The position numbers and the translations under genes were made by a program. A stretch of DNA of 64,000 nt. Origin: Schistocerca nitens (taxonomy: Eukaryota; Arthropoda; Insecta; Orthoptera; Acrididae). Location: contig NC_064622.1 of assembly GCF_023898315.1 (NCBI RefSeq), positions 173,000,178 to 173,064,177 on the forward strand, read 5' to 3'. The notes under the pieces are model-generated. The model searched no databases and was not told the DNA's origin. It saw nothing but the letters and a program-made list of their open reading frames with translations. This document shows positions 33,926-43,639 of the stretch, piece by piece (within the stretch, counting starts at the first letter, position 1; each line of letters opens with the position of its first letter).

Positions 33926-34292
33926 ACCTACCAAACGATATTCTTCAAAACTTCGATTGACTCCGCTGTGGGTTTGCTCTGTTGTGTTCCATTACCTGTC
34001 AGCATGTCAAGAGTCAGCACTGTCTTTCCGTTGGAAGGACAACACTACTTCTTCAAGACTGCATGGAAATCCACTACTTCATGTGCATTTTTTTTACTGC
34101 TCAGACTTTGAGAAAAATACTGCAATGTGATGAATGATCAGGACTGTCTTTATGGACTGTGAGAAAATTTTAGCTTTTGACCAACATTGTATCAATAAGT
34201 GTGTGCATTTGATTTCTTTGTTATTGTAATTATGAAAAATTTTTTTCAAATCTGTATTGGGCACTGCCCAAACCAATTTGTAAAATTTTTTG

Positions 34293-34310
34293 TGAGGAGC
34301 ATGGGGGCTA
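34293..34310 (+). other. probable polypurine tract
   Basis: The purine-rich gaggagcatgggggcta immediately precedes the right LTR, the expected place for plus-strand priming. It is interrupted by pyrimidines, so the call is tentative. Confidence 0.55.
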
Positions 34311-34860
34311 TGTAAGTAGGCTGTTTAGGTTTTTTATTGGTAACGCCACCTCTGTATGAAAATCACTGGCTGTGCTGTGTGCAGCCTGTGGCTGCTTTGC
34401 ATTGTTGTAATACTCGCCATTGTAGTGTTAGGCAGCTGGCTGTGAACAGCGCGTAGCGTTGGGCAGTTGGAGGTGAGCCGCCAGCAGTGGTGGATGTGGG
34501 GAGAGAGACGGCGGAGTTTTGTAATTTGTCATGAACTGCTATATATATGATGATATCAAGGTAAATACATTGTTTGTTCTCTATTAATATCTTTCATTTG
34601 CTAACTATCCCTATCAGTAGTTAGTGCCTTCCATAGTTTGAATCTTTTATTTAGCTGGCAGTAGTGACGCTCGCTGTATTGCAGTAGCTTGAGCAGCGAA
34701 GATTTTTGTGAGGTAAGTGATTTGTGAAAGGTATAGTTTAATGTTAGTCAGGGCCATTCTTTTGTAGGGAATTTTGAAAGTCAGATTGCGTTGCGCTAAA
34801 AATATTGTGTGTCAGGTTAAGCACAGTCTTGTATATAATTGTTCAAAAGGGGACGTTTCA
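34311..34860 (+). repeat. right LTR
   Basis: Starts tgtaagtaggctgtttaggt and ends gacgtttca. Followed by acag, the second copy of the target duplication. Confidence 0.95.
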
Positions 34861-35957
34861 ACAGACTCTATTGACTTGCTGTCCCAGCTCTTTGACGACA
34901 CCATCGTGGGTTTGTTTAAGCACATTCTGACGTCATCATATTTCTTACGTGATGGAGAATATTTTAACCAAACTGACGGTGTGGCGATGGGAAGCCATTA
35001 GCTCCAGTAGTAGCCAACCTCTTTATGGAGCATTTCGAAAACATCGCCTTGGACACGGCTCCTGCAAAGCCGACCTGTTTTGTCGCTACGTCGACGATAC
35101 CTTCGTCATTTGGCCACATGGACAAGAAAAGTTAGAAGAGTTCCTGGAGCACCTCAACAGCATCCACAACCACACCAGCTTCACAATGGAAGTAGAGAAG
35201 GAGTATTCCCTGCCGTTCTTGGTCGTGCTTGCCCGCCGTAAACCCAATGGGTCTCTAGGTCATAGTGTTTACCGCAAGCCCACCCACACGGATTGGTATC
35301 TGCACGCCACCAGCTTCCATCACACAGCACAGAAACAGTCAGTTCTGAGGACCTTAGTACATCGAGCTGAAACCGTCTCAGAACGCTGAAAACTTGCCGA
35401 GAGAATTGAGCCACTTACGCAAAGTTTGTAAGGAAAATGCTTACAACCAAAAACAGATCTCACAAACAGTGTCATCCAAGCCTCAAAGGAAGAAGACCTT
35501 TGAAGAAGACACCAAGCAGAATGCAACCTGCTTGCATTCTTACCGTTTCGTGGTTCGACAACAGGGAAGATTAGTCGGCTCCTGAAGAGGCATAAAATAG
35601 AAACAATCTTCAGGCCTCCGGCAAAGATCCGGCGAGTAATGAAACCTGTGAAAGACGATGTAGGCCTCAGAACGCCAGGAATTTACAAGATACCGTGTGT
35701 ATGTGGGCAGTTCTATCTATGTCGGCCAGGCTGTTCGCACTATTGAACAGCGCCGCACAGAACATGAAAGGTGTTACCGGCTTGCGCTATCCCGGAAAGT
35801 CAGCAGCAGCAGAACATGCTCTGGAAAGCGGACACCGAATTGCATTCGATGAGACGTCTATTATTAAACGGGCCAATGGCATCTGGGATAGATTGATAAA
35901 CGAGGCCATAGAGATTAGAATTTCTGACAACACCTGCAATAGAGAGGGTGGATTGTA
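34861..35957 (+). pseudogene. Penelope-like element: reverse transcriptase plus GIY-YIG endonuclease remnant
   Basis: Continues the reverse transcriptase from 26740. It opens with DSIDLLSQLFDD and FNQTDGVAMGS, then (after a frameshift near 35000) FCRYVDDTFVIWPHG, the catalytic block. GHSVYRKPTHTDWYLHA follows. After a further shift near 35390 there is a linker, then GIYKIPCVCGQFYL near 35680-35720, the start of a GIY-YIG nuclease domain. The fused RT and GIY-YIG order is diagnostic for Penelope-like elements. Frameshifts and stops (plus the LTR element in the middle) make it inactive. Confidence 0.88.
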
Positions 35958-36205
35958 GCTGAGTACGGCGTGGGATCCGGTGTTGAGGGAGTTGAAGCGG
36001 GCCCGGCGGTCGCGCGGTCCCTGTTGTCGGGACAGAGCACCAGTGACGTCACGAGAACGGCTCGACTATATAAGCGCGGCAATGACAACCGCACGACAGT
36101 CATCCACTTGACAATGACAGAGGAGATTTCTGCCGAAGGCTCGCGGGCAGTAAAGCACTTGACACGGCTTGAAACCCGAGAATGTTTTATAATATGCCCT
36201 TGAAA
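35958..36205 (+). promoter_or_regulatory. Penelope-like 3' terminal region with promoter-like motifs
   Basis: GC-rich stretch after the endonuclease with tgacgtca at 36044-36051 (a perfect CRE) and ctatataag at 36066-36074 (TATA box), about 15 bases apart. Penelope-like elements often carry promoter activity in terminal repeats (family knowledge). I see no hammerhead core (CTGATGA...GAAA) here. Confidence 0.5.
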
Positions 36206-36504
36206 TAGCGAGGAAAGCAGAGTCAAAAGGTCAAGGAGACAAATGCTATTACAAATATTTGGATAACACAAAATATAATGAATTGAAGTTACTAAACAAG
36301 AAAATGTAGAAATGCAGCAAATAAAGCAGGCGAATGGGTATTCAGACGCATGAGACATGAGACTGACAAAAATTGCGGATGGCTAACCAGGAGTGCCTAC
36401 AGGACAAATGTGAGGGTGCACAGGCTCTAGGTGGAAATACCACAAACACAAAAAGATTACCAAGCCTAATACGGTGTGGGAAAACCGTTCGCATACAAAA
36501 TACA

Positions 36505-36622
36505 TTTACCGCGCAAGGCGAAGGTCTCGAATTCGAGTCTGGGTCCGGTACACAGTTTTAATCTGCCAGGAAGTTTCATATCAGCGCACACTCCGCTGCA
36601 GAGTGAAAATCTCATTCTGAAA
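36505..36622 (+). mobile_element. SINE family E fragment
   Basis: Box B-like gaattcgagtctgggtccgg is followed by the tail ttttaatctgccaggaagtt and cactccgctgcagagtgaaa. Another copy lies at 47243-47395. The tail is quite different from families A to D. Confidence 0.85.
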
Positions 36623-36629
36623 ACACATT

Positions 36630-37510
36630 CCAGTCGTCTCTAAATGGACAAATACGGTCCTGGGTGATTTTAAGCGAATCTTCGAGCACAACAGTGGCAA
36701 GTTTAGGTACCGAGAATGGAGGTAGTTGGCGACCACGCACAATCCTCTCCAAAGTAGACCATAGAGACTTAATAATACTGTGATCTGGTGACTGCGGTGG
36801 TCATGGGAAATGCGTCGGTTCATCCTCGTGCTTACCAAACCAGTACTGGACATTGCGAACTGTGTCAAAACGGGCTCTTGTCTTGGCATCCCTACTGAAG
36901 AAGAAACATTGTATCATCTGATGGACCTGGTCATCGAAAATAATCACATAATCGTTGGCAGTAATGCCATCTCGCAGAGGAACTGAGAGGGCATGGTATA
37001 CACCACGATAAGGCTACCCAAATCATCACCAACTCCTATTCCTCCCCCAGCTCCCCCCCCCCCCCCCCCAATTCACTCTAAGGACGCAAACACGGCCAGA
37101 AGATGGAAACAGTGTCAAACAATATTCATCTGACCAGATGATATTCTTCCATTGCTCCACACCTCAAGTTTTATGGCTTCGTAACCACGTTTTACAGTTA
37201 AAGTGTTCGTATCACTGACGCGTGGTTTTGGAACTGCAGTTCGCGCCGTAATTCCCTGCTTTTGGAGTTCCTTTCGCGTAGTTTTGGTAAGCGCAACATT
37301 TATGTCTGCAGTGACTTTTGCAGACTGCCATCCTCTTATTATAAGTCGCAGTGTCTTTTAATAACCATCCGTCACGATCAGTTAAGACACACCTCCGTCG
37401 GAGTTGAAGTTTTCCATTTGTCCTATATGCAGAATAAATCTCGACACGGTGCCTCTGGAAACACCAGAGACTTCGGTTAACCTTGGTTGCAAAAGCACCC
37501 AGCATAAGAG
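36630..37510 (-). pseudogene. Tc1-like transposase remnant
   Basis: On the minus strand, near 36830-36740, PPQSPDHSIIKSLWSTLER matches the Tc1 third-acidic-residue region (SPDLNPIE.LW), with the Glu replaced by Lys. Further upstream, near 37500-37140, a Ser/Thr/Lys-rich region resembles the N-terminal DNA-binding part. A poly-C run at about 37052-37070 and many frame breaks sit between. No terminal repeats are recognisable. Confidence 0.55.
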
Positions 37511-37732
37511 CACCATCGAATTATTGAGATTCGCTTTCACTTAGCTCCGATAAAATGCACTCTCAACATCACAGAACACTGTTCTGATCACGAAGAACAC
37601 TTGCAACTTACTGAGGACACTGTTCTTGGTCAAATACAACAGAGCAACCCGCAGTTTGGCTAGTATCCGCATTTATGTTTAAGCATATATTTCTATATTT
37701 TTGCCAAACCCTGTGGAAGCTTGTATAACTAG

Positions 37733-38180
37733 CTACCACCAATAGTAACATTTGAGATACCTTTGCACATAGTCCTTGGCAGTATGGCGATCTTGCAGAG
37801 GGACCCAGAGGGCATGGTATACACCACGATAAGGATATCCAAATCGCGAGATCACATGGAAAACCAGTGCTAAGTAAAGAAGGGAGAGCTGAAAGAAGGA
37901 AGGTACTGAACTGCTATAAAAGGAAAACGAAATTGAACGCAATATCTTAGAAAAGGTAGAAGAAGGCAATATTGTAGGAAAGGAAAAAGAAGCAGATGTC
38001 GATGGACTGAGAGAGACGATCTGTGAGACGAATTTGAGAGAGCACAGAAAGAAAGACCGAATCGAAGCAAGGCTTCTCAGGTAGGCGGCATTCCCTCAGA
38101 ATTCTCGAATTCCTTGGGAGAGAGAACCGTGACAAAATCATTCCATCAGGTGCGCAAGATTTAGGAAACAGGTGAAATAC
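37733..38180. repeat. partial duplicate of the 36.9-37.0-kb Tc1 fragment, then purine-rich sequence
   Basis: Positions 37777-37845 repeat 36953-37021 (gagggcatggtatacaccac then gataaggnta-ccaaatc) at high identity, so part of the Tc1-like remnant occurs twice. The remaining sequence is purine-rich and unassigned. Confidence 0.7.
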
Positions 38181-38199
38181 CCTCAGAATTCCTCTTCGA

Positions 38200-39480
38200 A
38201 GGAAGGATGGAGCTGACAGGTCCGCGAGTCATGCTTTCAAAATGCTTATTTATTCGCATAAAATAGCAAACTTCGTAGAAGCAGGCCTTGAGGCAGATCA
38301 CTTTGGATTCCGGAGAAATGCAAGAACACTCGAAGCCATACTGACCAAACGATTTATCTTAAAAGACAGGTTGAAGAAATCTGAGTTTTTCAATACGTTG
38401 ACTGAACTGCATCCTTTGGAATTATGATCATACCAAAGGTGAAATACAGGGAGCGAAACGTTATTTACAAATTGTGCAGAAACTAGACCGCATTTACATA
38501 ACTCGAGGTATAACAGCAGTCGACAGGGGAGTGAGAGAGGGCTGTTGTTTGCTCCCTCCCCCTCCCCAGTTATTCAGTCTCAATACTGGGCAAGCAGTAA
38601 AGGAAAGAAAAGAGTAATATGGAAAGGGAATTAATGTCGAGTGAGGCGAAATTAAAACTTTCAGCTGTGACGATAATATTGTCATTCAGGCAGTGACGCC
38701 AGGGAAATAGGAAGAGAAATAGAACATAGTGGATAACGTCTTGAAAAGAGAGTGTAAGATGAACATCTAAGGAATCATAAATGAATGTAGTCGAATTAAA
38801 TCAGGCTCTGCTGAGGGAATAAGATTAAGAAATGAGATAGTGAAAGTAATCTACATTCAAATCATGCTGCGCAAGCAACCTAGTGGTGTGTGACGGAAGG
38901 TACTTTTGTATCACTAACTTAGCTCTCCAATTTTATTCCTCTCGCGGGAAGCCTCTGTCTTGGTTCCAATTTTTCGAACTTTCTCCTCGTGGTCATTACG
39001 CCAGACGTATGTGGGGGGAAGTAATATGTTGTGTAACTCTTCCTGGAAATGGTCTAGTTTGCTAATTCGTTAGGAAAATAAGTAATTATTGTATAATCTG
39101 GAAGGCTATAAAATGCATACCGGCATTTGAAAAAAAGAAACATAATATAAATATGAATATTAAAAAGTCTTTTGTGATGGTATTTGTGCGGAGTGCAGCC
39201 TTGTATGTGTGTGAAACGTGGGCGATAAGCAGTTCAGGCAAGAAGGCAACTTAATCTTTTGAAATATAGTACTAAGGAACAGCGCTAAAGAATATATGGG
39301 TAGATCGAGTAAGTGATGAGGAGGTACTGAATTCAACTAAGGGGAAGCAGGTAATTTATAGCACAACTTGACTGAAAGAAGTGTTGATGGTAGGAGACAT
39401 TTGAAACGTGATGGGATCGTCACTTTGATAATCTTAGGAAATGGGGTGAGGGAGACTAAACTGTAGGAGTGTACCGAGGA
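38200..39480 (+). pseudogene. RTE-like LINE reverse transcriptase remnant
   Basis: Scattered reading pieces follow the order of a LINE reverse transcriptase. ADHFGFRRNARTLEAILTKR (near 38295) is followed by KYRERNVIYKLC-like sequence (near 38442). GVREGCCL (near 38530) stands where GVRQGC is expected, followed by SLNTGQAVKERK. Near 39170, VFVRSAALYVCETWAI is the typical post-RT region. Stops and shifts are frequent. A CR1-like tail fragment (38850-39063) interrupts it. The clade is recalled from family knowledge and only moderately sure. Confidence 0.65.
38850..39063 (-). mobile_element. LINE 3' tail fragment (CR1/L2-like)
   Basis: The words ctgcgcaagcaacctagtgg and gtgtgacggaaggtac parallel the 3' end of the LINE at 12280-12320 (ctccgcaagccacctgacgg, gtgtggcggagggtac). 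Similarity continues to about 39060. Only the last ~210 bp are present, as expected for strong 5' truncation. Confidence 0.75.
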
Positions 39481-39522
39481 GTGAATATTGTGAAATGGTT
39501 CAAAGGGATGTATGTTGACGTT

Positions 39523-39950
39523 GTTATGCGACCGAGGGAGGTGGCCCAGTGGTTAGCACACTGGACTCGCATTCGAGAGGACGACGACTCAGCCGGCCGC
39601 GGTGGTCTCGCGGTTCTAGGCGCGCAGTCCGGAACCGTGCGACTGCTACGGTCGTAGGTTCGAATCCTGCCTCGGGCATGGATGTGTGTGGTGTCCTTAG
39701 GTTAGTTAGGTTTAAGTAGTTCTAAGTTCTAGGGGACTTATGACCACAGCAGTTGAGTCCCATAGTGCTCAGAGCCATTTGAACCATTTGGACGACGACT
39801 CAAACCTGCGTCCGGCCTTCCTGGTTTAGGTTTTCCGTAATTTCCCAAAATCGCTTCAGGCAAATGCTGGGAAAGTTCCTTTGAAAGGGCACGGCCAATT
39901 TCCATCCCCGTCCTTCCCTATTCTGATGTCCTCGAAATCAACCAACCAGT
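39523..39950 (+). mobile_element. SINE family D, split by a family A SINE
   Basis: Head ggaggtggcccagtggttag with ctggactcgcattcgagagg, then after the inserted SINE: cctgcgtccggccttcctgg, tttaggttttccgtaatttc, cgcttcaggcaaatgctggg, gaaagggcacggccaatttc. Two further copies or fragments lie at 55279-55440 and 63140-63303. Confidence 0.88.
39592..39790 (+). mobile_element. SINE family A nested in SINE family D
   Basis: Full-length copy with target duplication gacgacgactca (39580-39591 and 39791-39802). The duplicated word belongs to the family D head, so the order of insertion is certain: D first, A second. Confidence 0.97.
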
Positions 39951-40020
39951 TATTCGAAGACGAAAGTTCAAACACGACACGGGACAGACCAGCGTGGAGA
40001 GATGCATCAAACCAGTCTTC
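39951..40020 (+). mobile_element. LINE 3'-end remnant fused to SINE D
   Basis: Encodes WRDASNQSSDSN-like sequence after ttattcgaagacgaaagttc. The same junction (family D tail, then this block) recurs at 55430-55497. The ASNQS.D words resemble the C-terminus of RTE-like LINE ORF2. It may be the true 3' end of a composite SINE family. Confidence 0.6.
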
Positions 40021-40139
40021 GGACTCAAATCCTCATCAAAAACAAACACCTCACACTGAATGTAACTGGTATGAAAGCCCATATGAATGGGGTAAAAGTT
40101 GTGTGCACCAGTCTCTGAGAGAAACTGACACACACTGAG

Positions 40140-40640
40140 CACTGTATTTTAATGTGTTTTATATTTAAAAATTTGTTTTTAATTTATATATTATAATTAC
40201 TATTTTACTACTACAGTTGTTATTGTTTCCTTCTTTACCTAGCCACGAGAAAGCAGCGTAGTTTACTGGGGAAACCACAATTATGTGCGACTGGGCGGTG
40301 CGGCTAAGAATAGAACAGTCGTCTCGACAACACGAATACTTGTCTAAATCACTAATCGAATTTCAAACCTAACGAAGACGAAATGCTGAGAGAAAAGAAA
40401 CGCTGTTTATACGCAGGATGTTCCATAAATCGCTTACTGCAAACATGGCGACTATTCGTTTAAAAGCTAATACGGCTTATTATTTCCTTCCCAATCTTAC
40501 TCCAGTGTGAGTTTGTGCTATGCCTCTGATGGCGTCCTCGTAGATAGGACATTAAACCCCTCGTCGTTGAAGTGGCATAGTCCTGATATTCCTACCTTTA
40601 TGTTTGTACAGTGAGAATTCTGATATACAGCATATGACTG
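40140..40640. other. no recognisable feature
   Basis: AT-rich then mixed sequence with no supported element. Confidence 0.4.
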
Positions 40641-40779
40641 TCCTACAGTAATTGGTAAGCGTAGTCGGTATTGTTGGTTGGTCGAGGCGCCTGATCCTAG
40701 AGACGCAGGGTGGCGGACTCCTTGTGGGACACAATGGGGTTACGCAGGCAGCCACTGTGCGTCACTGGGGGACAGCCGT

Positions 40780-41115
40780 AATACGGGCCCGCTATGCGTG
40801 TCCGCGCCCTGCTGAGAGCACTGCGGCCGTATTAAGGAATTAATAAAGGGGGCGGCGGGCTGACACGCAACCCCGCTCCAGCGCCCGCACGGCAATTACT
40901 GCCCGCCGAGGAAATTGCGAGCTCCTCGCCTCTAATTAGTCTTATTGGATTTTTGCCCGCGCCGCCGATTGTTGTGCGACTCCCGAGAGGAAGGCGCCGA
41001 GCGCGCGCGTGGCGGTGAATCGGCGGCGCGGTAAATGAACAGCTGGTCCGCTCGTTCCACTGTAGACTCGCGGCGAGCTCTCCTCTCCCCCGGGACCGTC
41101 TGCTTCCTCAGCACG
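40780..41115. promoter_or_regulatory. second CpG-rich island
   Basis: CpG-dense (cgccgagcgcgcgcgtggcg) with embedded AT-rich homeodomain-type words: aaggaattaataaagg and cctctaattagtcttattgg. A near-mirror of the 15.7-kb island in composition. The minus-strand 60-codon ORF at 40932-41114 is Arg-rich and probably composition-driven. It could be a promoter or enhancer of a nearby host gene. Confidence 0.4.
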
Positions 41116-41198
41116 GGTTAGGTAATGCTCCTAGTTCTCACTGACTGCTCCTTACTGACTGACCTACTTCTCTTCTACCTCTTCACCAGCAGGGCAAT

Positions 41199-41470
41199 CA
41201 TTCGTTAAGGACGTCGGCTGAACCACTTGTGATTACTGCGTAACGAATCTTTTGGTACCGATAGGGAACAAACTTTCACAATGCTAATTCGAGTCAGTTT
41301 TTAGTTCTGTGACAGATTTCACTTGTACGAAGTTGGCTCGTGGAACCACTTCGTATTTAATACCGAAACTCTTTTTTGAAAGCACGCACAACAATACAAA
41401 CGCAAAGTCGGCTACAGACGACTTGAACTATCTGCCCGAGAGCAGACAAAACAAAGTCAAGTGCGGCATT
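41199..41470 (+). repeat. direct repeat, copy 1 (~270 bp, diverged)
   Basis: Pairs with 42702-42980. Shared words include cttgtgattactg, ggtaattcgagtc (here gctaattcgagtc), cgtacgaa/tgtacgaa and the closing gtgcgg. About 75% similar by eye over about 270 bp with small indels. There are no terminal repeats or ORFs. The left copy directly follows the CpG-rich island. Confidence 0.75.
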
Positions 41471-41685
41471 AAGACAGATAGGTGTTTAATACTGATTTCG
41501 GTATTTGTTTAGCCTCGGTTATAACAGGTGCTCTTTATTTGTTTAATAATAAATGGTTAAAAAACCGAAATATCAATTAGCCTTAGCAGAGAGTAAAAAA
41601 TTTTAGTTTGTAAATAAGCATTTTTTTGACGACTTACGTTTTTTCGTAAAATTTCCATTGCTTTGAAATATCGTCTTATAACAGA

Positions 41686-41767
41686 AAATAAAAGTAAAAC
41701 AGCCTGAATAGGCGTAGTCACATTTTTAAAATGTGACTACGCCTTTTAGGCTGTTTTAGTTTTATTT
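41686..41767. repeat. 82-bp near-perfect hairpin
   Basis: Arms aaataaaagtaaaacagcc...ggcgtagtcacattt and its complement meet around 41727 with almost no loop and only a few mismatches. It could be a tiny foldback element or an inverted duplication. Confidence 0.88.
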
Positions 41768-42701
41768 CTAGACCATGCCTACTTAGACAAATTGTAGATT
41801 TAGGTATATCTTCTGAAGAATGCTCAATTTTAAAAATATCAGATTATCACGATTGCTGACTGTGCTGCAATGTTGAAAGTACAAAAAGCGATGAGTGTTA
41901 TTTTAACAAAAATGCCGACAGAGACGAACAACAAACATATAGCTTAAGAACTGCTACAGTGTTGCTCAGACGATAATAAACTTGTTACCATGTGGAGTGG
42001 CCTATTAGAGGAACGCGTGGAAGTGCAGTGTGCAAGATTTGGACCTACCTGGTATATACAGTAGTTGCACACTGTCGTCAACGATCGGTTGTACTATAGA
42101 ATAGTACCATCTCTAGTCTGTAAGTATTTTACGAAGTGTGGTGTCAGTGAAGTACAATGCTCCATTTGCTTTTAAAGATTAAAAACTGGAGGAGGCACAA
42201 GGAATTTGTGACATAATATAAGGAGAAAACCTAAAACTTGGCAATTCACTCACATTTTAAAATGTCCAGATAATGGTATGATCCTCGTTTGAGCAGAGTT
42301 CCAAAAATTTAGAATCAATACGAGAATACTGCTAATGTTTTTTGTAGTAGTCAAACACTTAGTATTTTTCGAGAAAAGCAGCGAACGATGGATGGACTTC
42401 TATTTGCCTGTCTAAATTAATATTTTGAGGCTATGTACATTGGAATTGAGAGAGACAAAATTTTTCAGTTTTGTTCAGTTTTTACGTTTATTACAGGGAA
42501 TAATGAGAAAAAAACCGAAAATCGATTATTACGGAAAACCGGTTGGTTGTTTCAATAATAACCGCCATCTTTCCTAGCATTGCAATCATCCATTAAAGGT
42601 GCTCGATGTCTTGCAATATACGTTAGCGACATAAAATCAGTCACTTGAAAATGCCACAAAAGGACGAAACCTGGGTTGTAACTAAATAATCAAAAACTAT
42701 T

Positions 42702-42980
42702 CATTAAAGACGTCGCCTAAACCATTTGTGATTACTGTGTAACACAAACTTTAGTACTGACAGGGAGCGAATTTTTATAATGGTAATTCGAGTCTATTTT
42801 TTAATTCTATGGTGAATTTTCTACGTACGAAATGTGCCTTGTGAAACCACCTTTCAGAGAACCATGTCTTTAATATCGACGCTTTTTCGAAAGTACCTAC
42901 ATCAGTATAAACGTATGGGCGGCTACAGACCACGTGATCTGCTGTCCCGACAGCGCACTCGAGGAAGTCTGGTGCGGTAT
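42702..42980 (+). repeat. direct repeat, copy 2
   Basis: Partner of 41199-41470, about 1.5 kb downstream in the same orientation. It has its own extra insertions (for example near 42840-42870). The spacing between copies holds the hairpin at 41686. Confidence 0.75.
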
Positions 42981-43495
42981 CCGCGCTGGCAGACGTGACG
43001 GCCGATTTTGTATCGGCTCTTGGATTCTGGTCGAGAACATATGCACATGCTTCTTGTTCTATCCAAACAAAAGAAATTCATCACTATGCAGAGTTCTGAG
43101 GGACTGCAAATAGGTCAAGAAAATATTTCCTGAGAATGTAAGTAATTTATTGAGAATTTATTTCACGTAAAATGCCGTTTCCTTGTGCGGAGCATTCTCA
43201 GTGTAGGCAGTATTTACGGATTCTTGTTCTTTTGTTTCACACTGTGCAACAGAATGGCGTACATTTGATGTAAGTGGGGAAACTAGTAAACTGCACACAC
43301 TGCTGGAACAACTTAACTGATGATGACGACGGCAATTGTGAGGGCACGGGATGGTATGACTTAAATTCGCTATCGACGACTGTACGGCGAGCGTTCATAA
43401 TTTTTCATGAAAATATGACATCAAATATTAGTCTTTCTACAACATATTGTTGAATATCATTCATTTCTCGTAGTTATACGCCAACAGCCTGCACA
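42981..43495. other. no recognisable feature
   Basis: AT-rich sequence up to the left end of the DD36E element. Confidence 0.4.
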
Positions 43496-43639
43496 TACAC
43501 TGAAGCGCCAAAGAAACTGATGCAGACATGTGTATTCAAATACACAGATATGTAAACAGGCAGAATACGACGTTGCGGTCAGAAACGACTATGTAAGACA
43601 ACAAGTGTCTGGCGCTGTTGTTAGATGGGTTACTGCTGT

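Larger units (their letters stand above)
26741..34860 (+). mobile_element. LTR retrotransposon, gag-only deletion derivative (8.1 kb)
   Basis: Two near-identical direct LTRs (549 and 550 bp) bound a 7.0-kb internal region. The 4-bp target duplication acag is at 26737-26740 and 34861-34864. Internally there is gag, an approximately 65-85-codon remnant of pol, then about 4 kb of AT-rich sequence with no long ORF. Gag organisation and the pol C-terminal remnant suggest a Ty3/Gypsy-group element (4-bp duplications fit), but without reverse transcriptase this is inference. I could not identify a primer-binding site after the left LTR. It inserted into a Penelope-like element. Confidence 0.95.

Noticed and set aside
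40932-41114. Arg-rich 60-codon minus ORF in the CpG-rich island
   Set aside because: Composition-driven, with no splice sites or domain support.
41199-42980. Interpreting the direct duplication as LTRs of an intact retrotransposon
   Set aside because: Copies are only about 75% alike, lack TG...CA ends, and the 1.2-kb interior has no gag or pol. Kept as an unexplained duplication instead.
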